Shown here: positions 17,018-26,676 of the stretch, piece by piece
How the letters are laid out: every line of letters begins with the position of its first letter
Position numbering within the stretch: position 1 is the stretch's first letter
Assembly (NCBI RefSeq): GCF_020783335.1
Contig: NZ_CP086068.1
Coordinates: 4,712,001-4,776,000, forward strand
Direction: 5' to 3'
DNA: 64,000 bases
Origin: Mucilaginibacter daejeonensis
Lineage (GTDB): Bacteria; Bacteroidota; Bacteroidia; Sphingobacteriales; Sphingobacteriaceae
Made by a program: the position numbers and the translations under genes
The notes under the pieces: model-generated
Seen by the model: the letters and a program-made list of their open reading frames with translations, nothing else
Told to the model about the DNA's origin: nothing
The model's database searches: none

Positions 17018-17586
17018 CGCTATTGCTGGCCGCCATGCTTGGATTGGCCGCTTGCGATAGCCAGCCTGAGTACTCGCCTAAGCCGCGCGGTTACTACCGT
17101 ATCTATTTCCCCAAGCGCGAGTACCAGCAGTACAGCGCCGATTGCAACTACACCTTTACTTACCCTACTTACGCCCACATTGAGCGTGATATGGCCCGTG
17201 GAGCCAAGCCCTGCTGGATCAACCTGCAAATGCCCCGCTTTAACGGTACATTGCATTTAAGTTACCAGCCCATCACGTCAAAAAAGGTATTTGATGAGTT
17301 GATCGAGGATGCGCACACCTTTGCGTTCAAGCATACGGTAAAGGCCTCATCTATAGATGAGGGCATCATCCATTACCCTGACCGTAAGGTGTACGGCATC
17401 TATTACACTATTGATGGTAATGCGGCCTCATCAGCGCAGTTCTTCCTGACCGATAGTACGCACCATTACCTGCGCGGAGCACTTTATTTTAACTCGCCGC
17501 CCAAGCTGGACAGCATAAAACCGGTACTTGATTTTGTAAAAAAAGATATGGCCGTGCTGATCAAAAGCTTTAAGTGGAAGGAATAA
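16972..17586 (+). CDS. gldD: Gliding motility lipoprotein GldD
   Basis: This is a 204-residue lipoprotein: a hydrophobic signal with lipobox LAAC (Cys28), then KPRGYYRIYFPKREYQQY, the most conserved GldD segment, and LDFVKKDMAVLIKSFKWKE at the end. GldD is needed for gliding and type IX secretion function in Flavobacterium. Many non-gliding Bacteroidota keep it, so motility here is not implied. Usually it neighbours gldE; here it follows aroE with an overlap of 37-46 bases depending on whether translation starts at 16972 or 16981. Confidence 0.92.
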   Translation: MGDMERSGKQSGKVIALLLAAMLGLAACDSQPEYSPKPRGYYRIYFPKREYQQYSADCNYTFTYPTYAHIERDMARGAKPCWINLQMPRFNGTLHLSYQPITSKKVFDELIEDAHTFAFKHTVKASSIDEGIIHYPDRKVYGIYYTIDGNAASSAQFFLTDSTHHYLRGALYFNSPPKLDSIKPVLDFVKKDMAVLIKSFKWKE

Positions 17587-17632
17587 GCTGGGTTGCTGAG
17601 ACATGGCCTGAAATGGCCGATTGTTGCAGGTC

Positions 17633-18358
17633 CTAGATACCTAATGCCTCGCAAGCCCGTTCGGCGGCCAGTTTCTCGGCGTTCTTCTTGCTGAACTCTT
17701 TGCCCAGGCCCATCACATCGCCATCGATATTAACATGAACGGTAAATAATTTACTGCTCTCGCCATCCTGATTACGTATCAGCTCGAATAATACATCCTT
17801 GCCGTGGCGCTGGCACCACTCGATCAGTTTGCTCTTGAAATTGGTCTCGGTCTGCTCCAGGGTATGGATATCGATATGCGACCGGATGATTCGGTTGATC
17901 AGGAAACTCTTGGTAAAATCGTACCCGCGATCCAGGTACACGGCGCCGATCAGCGCCTCAAAGGCATCGCCCAGTAACGATCCCTGGCGGGTGGAGGTTA
18001 CCATACGATTATCATACTGGATCAGTTGCTCAAAGCCCAGCTTGTGGGCAAGGGCATTAAGGTTATTACGGCTCACGATCTTGGAGCGCAGCTCGGTCAA
18101 AAAGCCCTCGTCTTTGTACGGGTACATCTTGAACAATACCTCGGCCACCACGCTGCCCAGCACGGCATCGCCCAGGAACTCTAACCGCTCATTACTGTTC
18201 TTAACACCTTTTTTTACCGATTGTGCGGCTGATTTATGCCTGAAAGCTAACCGGTATAAAGACAAATTGCCCGGCACGAAGCCGAGCAAATTCTTTAATG
18301 TTTTGACGTATTTACGGTTCGGAGAAAGATAAAGCTTATATAACCGACTGATTGGCAT
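17633..18358 (-). CDS. rnc: Ribonuclease III
   Basis: This double-strand-specific endoribonuclease matures rRNA precursors and processes mRNAs. The signature NERLEFLGDAVLGSVVAEVL (about residues 55-74) holds the catalytic Glu and Asp residues. GDAFEALIGAVYLDRGYDF is the second acidic block, and the C-terminal 70 residues (FKSKLIEWCQRHGKDVLFEL onwards) form the dsRNA-binding domain. Length is 241 residues. It is immediately downstream of fabF and acpP, the standard order in Bacteroidota, and converges with gldD. Confidence 0.95.
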   Translation of the reverse strand: MPISRLYKLYLSPNRKYVKTLKNLLGFVPGNLSLYRLAFRHKSAAQSVKKGVKNSNERLEFLGDAVLGSVVAEVLFKMYPYKDEGFLTELRSKIVSRNNLNALAHKLGFEQLIQYDNRMVTSTRQGSLLGDAFEALIGAVYLDRGYDFTKSFLINRIIRSHIDIHTLEQTETNFKSKLIEWCQRHGKDVLFELIRNQDGESSKLFTVHVNIDGDVMGLGKEFSKKNAEKLAAERACEALGI

Positions 18359-18369
18359 TCAAAAACGAA

Positions 18370-19623
18370 TTATTCTTCGTATTTCTTAAATATCACCGAT
18401 GCATTGTGGCCACCGAAACCAAAACCGTTGCTTTGTGCTGCACGTACCACACGTTTTTGAGCCTTGTTGAACGTAAAGTTGATACGAGGATCAAAAGCAG
18501 GATCGTCAGTAAAGTGGTTGATGGTAGGCGGAACCATATCATTTTTAACCGCTAAGATAGCAGCTATAGCTTCCACCGCGCCGGCAGCACCCAACAGGTG
18601 ACCGGTCATTGATTTGGTAGAGCTGATGTTAATACGGTAAACCTCGTCGCCGTAAGCCTCAGTTATGGCTTTAACCTCCTGCGGATCGCCAATAGGTGTC
18701 GAGGTACCGTGAACGTTCACATAATCGATGTCGGCCGGTGTCATGCCAGCATCCTCAAGGGCTGCTTTCATTACCAGAGCCGCACCCAAACCTTCAGGGT
18801 GAGGGGCCGTCATGTGGTAGGCATCGGCACTCATGCCGCCGCCCATCATCTCGGCATAGATCTTGGCACCACGGGCCTTGGCATGCTCCAGTTCCTCTAA
18901 AATAATGGTACCTGCTCCCTCGCCGGCCACAAAGCCGTCGCGGTCAAGATCGAACGGGCGTGATGCCGTTGCAGGATCATCATTACGGGTACTGAGTGCG
19001 TGCATGGCGTTAAAACCGCCAATACCAGCCTCGTTAATGATAGCTTCCGATCCGCCTGTGATGAACATGTTAGCCTTTCCTAAACGGATATAGTTAAAGG
19101 CATCGATAAGCGAATTGTTGGATGAAGCACAGGCCGATACCGTAGTAAAGTTAGGCCCGCGCAAACCATACTTGATCGAGATATGCCCGGGGGCGATATC
19201 AGCGATCATTTTGGGTATAAAGAACGGGTTGAAACGGGGCACACCATCACCTTTGGCAAAGTTGATCACTTCATCCAGAAAGGTCTTGAGGCCGCCGATA
19301 CCCGATCCCCAGATAACGCCGATGCGGTTGGTATCCAGTTTCCCGAAATCCAACGCTGCATCTTTTACCGCTTCTTCGGTAGAGTATAAGGCATACTGCA
19401 CGAACTGATCCAGCTTACGTGCGTCTTTGCGCCCTAAAAATGCATCTGCATCAAAGTTTTTAACCTCGCATGCAAACTTGGTCTTAAAGTGCGTTACGTC
19501 GAAGCTTTTGATAAGGTCGGCACCGCTAACTCCATTGATCAATCCGTCCCAGTATTCCGGAACCGAATTACCTATAGGAGTAAGCGCACCCAGCCCGGTT
19601 ACAACTACTCGTTTGAACTCCAT
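18370..19623 (-). CDS. fabF: Beta-ketoacyl-ACP synthase II
   Basis: This condensing enzyme elongates fatty acyl-ACP with malonyl-ACP. The 417-residue thiolase fold has the nucleophile Cys165 in TVSACASSNNSL, His in NVHGTSTPIGD (about 305) and His in TGHLLGAAGAVEA (about 341), giving the Cys-His-His triad. The N-terminus RVVVTGLGALTPIGN is diagnostic. It lies 21 bases downstream of acpP and 11 bases upstream of rnc, one operon. Confidence 0.97.
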   Translation of the reverse strand: MEFKRVVVTGLGALTPIGNSVPEYWDGLINGVSGADLIKSFDVTHFKTKFACEVKNFDADAFLGRKDARKLDQFVQYALYSTEEAVKDAALDFGKLDTNRIGVIWGSGIGGLKTFLDEVINFAKGDGVPRFNPFFIPKMIADIAPGHISIKYGLRGPNFTTVSACASSNNSLIDAFNYIRLGKANMFITGGSEAIINEAGIGGFNAMHALSTRNDDPATASRPFDLDRDGFVAGEGAGTIILEELEHAKARGAKIYAEMMGGGMSADAYHMTAPHPEGLGAALVMKAALEDAGMTPADIDYVNVHGTSTPIGDPQEVKAITEAYGDEVYRINISSTKSMTGHLLGAAGAVEAIAAILAVKNDMVPPTINHFTDDPAFDPRINFTFNKAQKRVVRAAQSNGFGFGGHNASVIFKKYEE

Positions 19624-19644
19624 TTAATACTATTAAGGAGTTGC

Positions 19645-19881
19645 TTATTTAACGTTCTTTTCAAGGTAAGCGATAGCCTGGCCTACAGTACCGATAGTTT
19701 CGGCCTGATCATCAGGGATAGCTACGTTAAACTCTTTTTCGAACTCCATGATCAGCTCTACAGTGTCTAATGAGTCAGCACCCAGATCGTTGGTGAAGCT
19801 AGCCTCAGGTGTAACTTCACTCTCGTCAACACCTAATTTTTCTACGATGATTGCTTTAACTCTTGAAGCGATATCAGACAT
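19645..19881 (-). CDS. acpP: Acyl carrier protein
   Basis: This is a 78-residue acidic protein that carries growing fatty acyl chains on 4'-phosphopantetheine. The attachment site is Ser37 in GADSLDTVEL, and the four-helix pattern (VKAIIVEKLGVDESEVTPEA, then VELIMEFEKEFNVAIPDDQA) is complete. It is first gene of the acpP-fabF-rnc operon. Confidence 0.98.
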   Translation of the reverse strand: MSDIASRVKAIIVEKLGVDESEVTPEASFTNDLGADSLDTVELIMEFEKEFNVAIPDDQAETIGTVGQAIAYLEKNVK

Positions 19882-20019
19882 AATACTTTATGTTAAATGA
19901 TTAAATAAAAATTCTGTGCAAAGAAAAATAAATTTAGTTAAATATCAAATCTAAAATCTTGCGCACTGGTAACAACAATAATTAGCCACGACGGTTTCAT
20001 TTCAGTAGTTTTACCGCCG

Positions 20020-20047
20020 CAAATATACTCTATATTATTTTGACCAA
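20020..20047 (-). promoter_or_regulatory. Candidate promoter for the acpP operon
   Basis: On the minus strand TATATTTG (20027-20020) matches the Bacteroidota -7 consensus TAnnTTTG, with TTG (20047-20045) 17 bases upstream. It lies 139 bases before the acpP start; a weaker TTTCTTTG nearer the gene is an alternative. Confidence 0.35.
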
Positions 20048-20462
20048 AAAGGTTTTAAGATTTGAGATAGATCTTGATTTTATACTGATCGCGATCAACA
20101 CGCCGTTAAAGGACTACCGCGTGTGTCACTTCATTAATAAATACCTGCACTTTGATCTTTATAAAATGCCCGACCTGGAGGTAGATATTTACCAGGGCAT
20201 GAACGAGCCGGCGCTCTTTTCCATCTATCATTACCAGTGGGAGACCACCGAGACCGATTTTTACTTCATTGCCAATAAAGGTTCAGAGGGGTACCTGATA
20301 CCCGAGATGCGCGAGGTGGATTACTTTTTTATGATCAAAAATTTTATCGACGATACCGACCTCAACACGATCATCAGCACGCTGAACCGCATCCCCGAGA
20401 TCATGGCAGCGGTAAAGATCGAACCAAAAAAGATAAAATCACGTGAAAATCTCTTATTTTAG
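20040..20462 (+). CDS. IPExxxVDY family protein
   Basis: This is a 140-residue cytoplasmic protein named for its motif, visible here as YLIPEMREVDYFFMIKNFID (about residues 85-104). The N-terminus (VLRFEIDLDFILIAINTPLK DYRVCHFINKYL) also matches the family. It is found only in Bacteroidota and sits beside pyk and the acpP cluster in many genomes. Its function is unknown. The frame begins with TTG at 20040; no upstream ATG is available in frame, and an internal start would remove the conserved first strand. Confidence 0.85.
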   Translation: MTKKVLRFEIDLDFILIAINTPLKDYRVCHFINKYLHFDLYKMPDLEVDIYQGMNEPALFSIYHYQWETTETDFYFIANKGSEGYLIPEMREVDYFFMIKNFIDDTDLNTIISTLNRIPEIMAAVKIEPKKIKSRENLLF

Positions 20463-20542
20463 CGCCGGATCTACGAAAGTGTCATAAATACACTAATACT
20501 CTAATTACTAACTAAACTTGAAGACCATATAAGAACCAACAT

Positions 20543-21988
20543 ATGAAATTGTCTTACAACCGCACTAAGATCGTGGCCACCATGGGCCCTGCATCTGCAA
20601 AAAAAGATGTATTGTTAGCTATGGTGAAAGCCGGTGTTAACGTTTGCCGCCTGAACTTTTCGCACGGCAGGCCTGAGGATCACCAAAAGACCATTGACCT
20701 GATCCGCGAGATCAATGAGCAATACAAGACCAATATTGCCATGCTGGCCGACCTTCAAGGCCCTAAGATCCGTATCGGCCTGGTTAAAGATGGTGGTATA
20801 CACCTGATCAACGGTAAACACATCAACATGACCACCAACGAGTGCATTGGCGATGAGAACCAGATATACATCACTTACGAGACCTTCCCTCAGGATGTGC
20901 AGGCTAACGAGATCATCTTATTAGATGACGGTAAGCTGCAACTGCGCGTGATCGAGACCAACCGTAAAGACAATGTACTTTGCGAGGTGGTTCACGGCGG
21001 TATATTGACCTCACGTAAAGGTGTTAACTTACCTAATACTAAGGTATCGATCCCAAGCTTGACCGAAGAGGACCTGGTGAACCTGCAATTCGCTTTACAA
21101 AATGATGTAGAGTGGATCGGCCTTTCATTCGTACGTACCGGCGAGGACATCGTTGAACTGAAACGTATCATCCGCGAAAGCGGTAAAGCTTCGCGCGTGA
21201 TCGCCAAGATCGAGAAGCCAGAAGCTATCGATAATATAGACGCCATTATTGCCGCTACCGATGGTGTGATGGTAGCCCGTGGTGACCTGGGTGTGGAAAT
21301 GCCTTTGGAAGAAGTGCCATTGCTGCAAAAAATGATCGCCAGCAAATGCCGTGCGGCCTCAAAACCGGTCATCGTAGCTACCCAAATGCTCGAGAGCATG
21401 ATCACCACCCCGCGCCCTACCCGTGCCGAGGTGAATGACGTGGCCAACTCTGTACTGGATGGTGCCGATGCCGTGATGCTGAGCGGTGAGACCTCAGTAG
21501 GTGAGTTCCCGGTGATCGTGATCGAGACCATGGCCAAGATCGTACGCAACGTGGAAGAGCGTGGCTATCCGTTCAACGCCCCTAAGATCGAAGCCACTGA
21601 AAGAGCAGAGGCCGGCAGCCCTAATTATCTGAGCAACGCCGTATGCGAATCGGCCGTTTACCTGGCCGAGCATACCAATGCGGTGGGTATCGTATCCATG
21701 ACCTACTCAGGCTACACTGCTTTCGAGATATCGAGCCACAGGCCTAAAGCCAGCACTTATATCTTTACCTCTAACCGCCAGCTGCTTAATGCACTGAGCC
21801 TGGTATGGGGTGTTAAAGCGTTCTACTACGATAAACAGGAAAGTACCGATGCCACCATCGCTGATGTGAACAACATCCTGAAAAGCGAGAACCTGATCGA
21901 GGTTGGCGACGTGGTGATCAACACTGCATCTACCCCGATCGGCGCACTGGGCAAGACCAATATGCTGAAAGTAAGCGTGATCGAATAA
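20543..21988 (+). CDS. pyk: Pyruvate kinase
   Basis: This glycolytic enzyme converts phosphoenolpyruvate and ADP to pyruvate and ATP. The 481-residue protein has RTKIVATMGPAS (6-17), NVCRLNFSHG, the active-site VIAKIEKPEAIDNID and VMVARGDLGVEMPLEEVPLL blocks, KPVIVATQMLESM and MLSGETSVGEFPV. The C-terminal domain carries VSMTYSGYTAFEISSHRPKA, the effector-binding region. It is monocistronic, with its own terminator. Confidence 0.97.
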   Translation: MKLSYNRTKIVATMGPASAKKDVLLAMVKAGVNVCRLNFSHGRPEDHQKTIDLIREINEQYKTNIAMLADLQGPKIRIGLVKDGGIHLINGKHINMTTNECIGDENQIYITYETFPQDVQANEIILLDDGKLQLRVIETNRKDNVLCEVVHGGILTSRKGVNLPNTKVSIPSLTEEDLVNLQFALQNDVEWIGLSFVRTGEDIVELKRIIRESGKASRVIAKIEKPEAIDNIDAIIAATDGVMVARGDLGVEMPLEEVPLLQKMIASKCRAASKPVIVATQMLESMITTPRPTRAEVNDVANSVLDGADAVMLSGETSVGEFPVIVIETMAKIVRNVEERGYPFNAPKIEATERAEAGSPNYLSNAVCESAVYLAEHTNAVGIVSMTYSGYTAFEISSHRPKASTYIFTSNRQLLNALSLVWGVKAFYYDKQESTDATIADVNNILKSENLIEVGDVVINTASTPIGALGKTNMLKVSVIE

Positions 21989-22006
21989 TCAATCCGTCAC
22001 TCATAT

Positions 22007-22038
22007 CAAAAGGCCATCCCAAAAAGGGTGGCCTTTTT
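22007..22038 (+). terminator. Terminator after pyk
   Basis: AAAAGGCCATCC and GGGTGGCCTTTTT form a strong stem with an A-rich loop and a T run, 19 bases after the pyk stop. Confidence 0.85.
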
Positions 22039-22158
22039 GTTGCGTTAAGTTATCAGATGCCTGATGTGTCAGGCTAAGGTTAATGTACATGGGCGGCCAA
22101 CATAACATTAAACCATGCGTTGCCGTTATGGTCAATAAGCAACAGACCGATAATAATG

Positions 22159-22734
22159 ATGCAGCGATACGTGAGGTGGATAGGCGCCTGTTTATTTTTT
22201 ATATTTTTTACTACCGTGGCCAGCGCACAGCGCGGTCAGCAATACCGTCTCCTGAACGAGAACGATTTTACCGGCGCCGTACCCGCAGGCAGCGGCTTTT
22301 TTGTGGCCCACACCAGTTGCAACGTTACCATGCGTTATAATGTGAGCAACTACCGCAGCAATTACCGCCTTACCTTTTACATCGACCTGGTTTTTAACCC
22401 TGAGCGCTCGTGGATCAACCGTCAAATGATCACCAACGCCGATATGATGGCCGAGGTGCTGCATCATGAGCAGGGCCACTATCTGATCGCCTTTTTAATG
22501 CAGCAGGAAATGATCCGCGAGCTGAACGCCTTTAGGTACACCGGCGACTACCAACGCCAGGCCAACGCCATATTTGCCCGTGTGGACGAGAAGTACCGCC
22601 GCATGAACGCAGATTATGATGCCGACACCCAGCACATGCAGAACCGTAAGCAACAGGCGGCCTGGGCTAACTTTTTAGACAAGCAACTGACCCAAAGCAA
22701 CGCCCTGGCCATGGCTGAGAACGGTTACCGTTAG
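22159..22734 (+). CDS. Exported DUF922-type putative zinc protease
   Basis: This is a 191-residue protein with a signal peptide (MQRYVRWIGACLFFIFFTTV, cleavage near ASAQ). LHHEQGHYLIAFLMQQEM (from about 101) holds an HExxH-like HEQGH motif (His103, Glu104, His107), the hallmark of DUF922 secreted putative peptidases. The tail is helical and charged. ATG codons at 22156 and 22159 are adjacent; earlier in-frame starts would put residues before the signal sequence. Activity has not been shown for the family. Confidence 0.75.
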   Translation: MQRYVRWIGACLFFIFFTTVASAQRGQQYRLLNENDFTGAVPAGSGFFVAHTSCNVTMRYNVSNYRSNYRLTFYIDLVFNPERSWINRQMITNADMMAEVLHHEQGHYLIAFLMQQEMIRELNAFRYTGDYQRQANAIFARVDEKYRRMNADYDADTQHMQNRKQQAAWANFLDKQLTQSNALAMAENGYR

Positions 22735-22833
22735 GCCCGTCCGGTCAATGGTCGATGGCCTTGCATGGTTCATCAACTTGTTCATTATAACACTTTTCGG
22801 GGTGGTTAACTGCGTATTTCGGTTAAAGATGCC

Positions 22834-22841
22834 TATCTTTG
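22834..22841 (+). promoter_or_regulatory. Candidate -7 element for ileS
   Basis: TATCTTTG fits TAnnTTTG exactly, 29 bases before the ileS ATG. No good -33 TTG is seen at the right distance. Confidence 0.4.
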
Positions 22842-22870
22842 CACGCTCTTAATTTTCGTGGAAAACACTG

Positions 22871-25800
22871 ATGTACAAGGAATATAAACAGTTAGATCTG
22901 TCACAGATCGGCAAGGACGTACTGGAGTTCTGGGAACAGAACGGCATTTTTGAAAAAAGTATCAGTAGCCGTCCGGCCAGCAACCCTTACACCTTTTACG
23001 AAGGACCGCCATCGGCCAATGGTATGCCCGGCATACACCACGCCATGGCCCGTTCTATCAAAGATATTTTTTGCCGTTACAAAACGCTTAAAGGCTACCA
23101 GGTAAAGCGTAAAGGCGGTTGGGATACCCACGGCCTGCCGATCGAGCTGGCTGTTGAAAAGTCATTAGGCATCACTAAGGACGATATCGGTAAAAGCATA
23201 TCGGTGGAGGATTATAATGAGGCCTGCCGCAAGGAGGTGATGCGTTATACTGACATCTGGAACGACCTTACTCTTAAAATGGGCTACTGGGTAGATCTGG
23301 ACAACCCGTACATCACCTACGAGAACGAATACATAGAGACCTTATGGTGGATCTTGCAGCAACTTTACAAAAAAGGCTGGCTGTACAAAGGTTACACCGT
23401 ACAGCCCTACTCACCAAAATCGGGTACCGGCCTAAGTTCGCACGAGCTGAACCAACCGGGCACTTATAAAATGGTGAAGGATACTACCATTACGGCCCAA
23501 TTCTTTTTAAAGAACGACCAGGATCACCCGCTTATGAGCACGCTGTTCAGCGAGCCGGGCGAAGAGACCGCGATCCTGGCCTGGACCACCACGCCTTGGA
23601 CCCTGCCATCTAACTGCGCCCTGGCTATTGGCGAGGACATCGACTACGTAAAGATCAGCACCCTTAACCCGTACACCTTTAAACCGGTGAGCGTGGTATT
23701 GGCGCAGGCATTAGTGAGCAAATACTTTAAGGCCGAAGGCGAGAATGCCTCTTTTGAGGACTACAAAGAAGGTGACAAGATCATTCCCTGGACCGTTAAG
23801 GCCCACTTTAAGGGATCTGACCTGGTAGGCTTGCGTTACCACCAGCTGATGCCATACGTGACCAATGATGCGTTGGAGAAGAACGCGTTCCGCGTGATCC
23901 CAGCCGACTTTGTGACCACCGGCGATGGTACTGGCATCGTGCACACCGCATCAGTATTTGGTGCCGATGACTTTAGGGCCTGTAAAGAGAACAACGTACC
24001 ATCAGTGATGGTGTTGGACGAAACAGGCAAGGAAGTGCCACTGGTGAACAAACAAGGCCGCTTTGTTGACGAAGTGACCGACTTTGCCGGCCGCTACGTT
24101 AAAGAAGAATATTACAGCAAGGAAGAGCGCGACGAAGCTGGCTTCAAACCCACCGACGTACTCATCTCCATTAAACTAAAAGAGGATAACAAGGCCTTTA
24201 ACGTACAAAAGTACGAGCACAGCTATCCGCACTCGTGGCGTACTGATGAGCCTATCTTATACTATCCACTGGATAGCTGGTTCATCAAGACCACTGCCGT
24301 TAAGGATAAACTGATCGAACTCAACAAGACCATCAACTGGAAACCTGAAGCTACCGGTACCGGCCGCTTTGGTAACTGGCTGGAGAACCTTGTCGACTGG
24401 AACCTATCGCGTTCACGTTACTGGGGCACCCCGCTGCCGATCTGGCGCGAGGAGAACGGTAACGAGGAGAAGTGTATAGGGTCGATACAAGAATTGAATG
24501 ACGAGATCGCCAAGTCGATAGCTGCCGGCTTTATGCCCGAAGGCTTTAAGCTGGAAGACATGCACCGCCCGTATGTCGACGATGTGATCCTGACATCGGC
24601 CAATGGCAAAAAGATGTTCCGCGAGCCTGATCTGATCGATGTTTGGTTCGATTCGGGTGCTATGCCTTATGCACAGTGGCACTTCCCGTTCGAGAATAAG
24701 GAGCAATTCGCTGATGCTTACCCGGCCGACTTTATTGCCGAGGGTGTGGATCAAACTCGTGGCTGGTTCTTTACCCTGCACGCCATTGCGGTGATGCTGA
24801 GCGAGGCCAGCGACGAGATCAAGGCCGTTAACCTGAAGGTAGGCAATCAGGGTATCGCGTTCAAGAACGTGGTATCGAACGGTTTGGTGTTGGATAAGAA
24901 CGGCAACAAGATGTCGAAACGTTTGGGTAACGCTGTTGACCCTTTTGATACCATTGAGAAGTATGGTGCCGATGCGGCCCGCTGGTACATGATCAGCAAT
25001 GCCTCGCCATGGGATAACCTGAAATTCAACGTAGAAGGCTTGGACGAGGTTCGTCGTAAGTTCTTTGGTACGTTATATAATACGTACTCTTTCTTCTCGC
25101 TGTATGCCAACATCGACAAGTTCAATTACAGCCAGCCCGATGTGGAACTGAGCCAACGCCCCGAGATCGACCGCTGGATCCTGTCGCTGCTTAACACCCT
25201 TACACAGGATGTTGACTCGTTCTACGCCGATTTTGAGCCTACCAAGGCTGCCCGCGCCATCCAGGACTTTGTGGACGCGCACCTGAGCAACTGGTATGTG
25301 CGTTTAAGCCGTCGCCGTTTCTGGAAGTCAGACAACTCTGATGATAAACTGTCGGCCTACCAAACCTTGTATACCTGCTTGGTGACCATCTCTAAACTAA
25401 TGTCGCCTATCGCGCCGTTCTTTGCCGAGCGTTTGTACAATGACCTGAACACTGCCACCGGTAAGGAGCAATTTGAGTCGGTACACCTGGCCAACTTCCC
25501 GGTATACGATGCTGCGGTGGTAGATAAAGAACTGGAAGAGCGTATGCAATTAGCGCAGGATATCTCTTCGCTAACCTTATCATTACGTAAAAAGGTAGGT
25601 ATCAACGTGCGCCAGCCATTGAGCAAGATCCTGCTGCCTATATTGGACAAGAACTTTGAGCACCAGGTGGATGCCGTCAAGGAACTGATCCTGAGCGAGA
25701 CCAACATCAAACAGATCGAGTACATTACCGATACGGCTGGCTTCATTAAACGTAAGATCAAACCTAACTTTAAGGCTTTGGGTCAAAAAGTGGGTAAAGA

Positions 25801-26287
25801 TATGAAGGCTGTTGCCGAGGCTATAGGTAAACTGTCGCAAGAGGATATCGCCGCTTTGGAGGCCAATGGTCAACTGGAGTTGGAGTATACCTCGGTGCAA
25901 CAAACTACCGCTCACTACTCACTACTCACCGCCGATGTTGAGATCAGCGCTGAGGATGTACCGGGCTGGCAGGTAGCAAATTTGGGCAAACTAACCGTTG
26001 CGTTAGATGTTACCATAACCAACGAATTGAAATTGGAGGGCATTTCGCGCGAGCTGATCAACCGCATACAGAACCTGCGCAAGAGCAGCGACCTTGAAGT
26101 GACCGATAAGATAAACGTACGACTGAGCGACCACCCCCTCATCATCGAGGCGCTAAAAAACAATTTAGCCTATATTAGTGCCGAGATATTAGCTGATAAC
26201 ATAGAAGTAGATGCCCACCTTACCGAGGGAGAAAAAACGGTGATCGACGATAATGAGATAACTATCTATATAAGCAAAATACAATAA
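22871..26287 (+). CDS. ileS: Isoleucyl-tRNA synthetase
   Basis: This 1138-residue class I synthetase charges tRNA-Ile. The HIGH-type motif appears in PSANGMPGIHHAMARS (about 54-69), the editing domain contains TTPWTLPSNCALAIG, and the KMSKR loop is NKMSKRLGNAVDPFDTIEKY (about 678). WGTPLPIWR and DVWFDSGAMPYAQWHFP are also typical. The long C-terminal anticodon-binding region is of the eukaryote-like type. Unusually, TTAHYSLLTADVEIS near residue 1020 is encoded by a tandem TCACTAC tract. The stop overlaps the next start as TAATG. Confidence 0.97.
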   Translation: MYKEYKQLDLSQIGKDVLEFWEQNGIFEKSISSRPASNPYTFYEGPPSANGMPGIHHAMARSIKDIFCRYKTLKGYQVKRKGGWDTHGLPIELAVEKSLGITKDDIGKSISVEDYNEACRKEVMRYTDIWNDLTLKMGYWVDLDNPYITYENEYIETLWWILQQLYKKGWLYKGYTVQPYSPKSGTGLSSHELNQPGTYKMVKDTTITAQFFLKNDQDHPLMSTLFSEPGEETAILAWTTTPWTLPSNCALAIGEDIDYVKISTLNPYTFKPVSVVLAQALVSKYFKAEGENASFEDYKEGDKIIPWTVKAHFKGSDLVGLRYHQLMPYVTNDALEKNAFRVIPADFVTTGDGTGIVHTASVFGADDFRACKENNVPSVMVLDETGKEVPLVNKQGRFVDEVTDFAGRYVKEEYYSKEERDEAGFKPTDVLISIKLKEDNKAFNVQKYEHSYPHSWRTDEPILYYPLDSWFIKTTAVKDKLIELNKTINWKPEATGTGRFGNWLENLVDWNLSRSRYWGTPLPIWREENGNEEKCIGSIQELNDEIAKSIAAGFMPEGFKLEDMHRPYVDDVILTSANGKKMFREPDLIDVWFDSGAMPYAQWHFPFENKEQFADAYPADFIAEGVDQTRGWFFTLHAIAVMLSEASDEIKAVNLKVGNQGIAFKNVVSNGLVLDKNGNKMSKRLGNAVDPFDTIEKYGADAARWYMISNASPWDNLKFNVEGLDEVRRKFFGTLYNTYSFFSLYANIDKFNYSQPDVELSQRPEIDRWILSLLNTLTQDVDSFYADFEPTKAARAIQDFVDAHLSNWYVRLSRRRFWKSDNSDDKLSAYQTLYTCLVTISKLMSPIAPFFAERLYNDLNTATGKEQFESVHLANFPVYDAAVVDKELEERMQLAQDISSLTLSLRKKVGINVRQPLSKILLPILDKNFEHQVDAVKELILSETNIKQIEYITDTAGFIKRKIKPNFKALGQKVGKDMKAVAEAIGKLSQEDIAALEANGQLELEYTSVQQTTAHYSLLTADVEISAEDVPGWQVANLGKLTVALDVTITNELKLEGISRELINRIQNLRKSSDLEVTDKINVRLSDHPLIIEALKNNLAYISAEILADNIEVDAHLTEGEKTVIDDNEITIYISKIQ

Positions 26288-26676
26288 TGAGCACACCACA
26301 AACCGAAAAGACCAGATATTCTGACGCTGAATTACAAGAGTTCAAAGAACTGATCTTAGACAAGATACGCATCGCCCGCGAAGAACTGAACGCGCTGGCC
26401 TCATCACTGAGCAACCCTAACCTTAATGGTACCGATGACACTGCAGGCACTTACAAGACCCTGGAGGATGGATCGGCCACTTTAGAGAAGGAGCAGATCA
26501 ACCAATTAGCCGCCCGTCAAAAAAAGTTCATCGATCAGTTAGAGGCTGCCCTGGTACGCATCGAGAACAAAACTTATGGCGTTTGCCGCGAGACCGGTAA
26601 GCTGATCCAGAAAGAGCGTTTGCGTGCCGTGCCGCATACTACCCTGAGCATGGAAGCGAAAATGAAGCAGTATTAA
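26287..26676 (+). CDS. DksA/TraR-like protein with a degenerate zinc finger
   Basis: This is a 129-residue protein of coiled-coil plus finger layout: helices from ELQEFKELILDKIRIAREEL and EQINQLAARQKKFIDQLEAA, then IENKTYGVCRETGKLIQKER LRAVPHTTLS. DksA-family proteins bind the RNA polymerase secondary channel. The CxxC...CxxC finger is reduced here to a single Cys (YGVCRETG), the usual form in Bacteroidota. It is coupled by TAATG overlaps at both ends to ileS and lspA, so it is made with them. A role in transcription control is inference. Confidence 0.82.
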   Translation: MSTPQTEKTRYSDAELQEFKELILDKIRIAREELNALASSLSNPNLNGTDDTAGTYKTLEDGSATLEKEQINQLAARQKKFIDQLEAALVRIENKTYGVCRETGKLIQKERLRAVPHTTLSMEAKMKQY

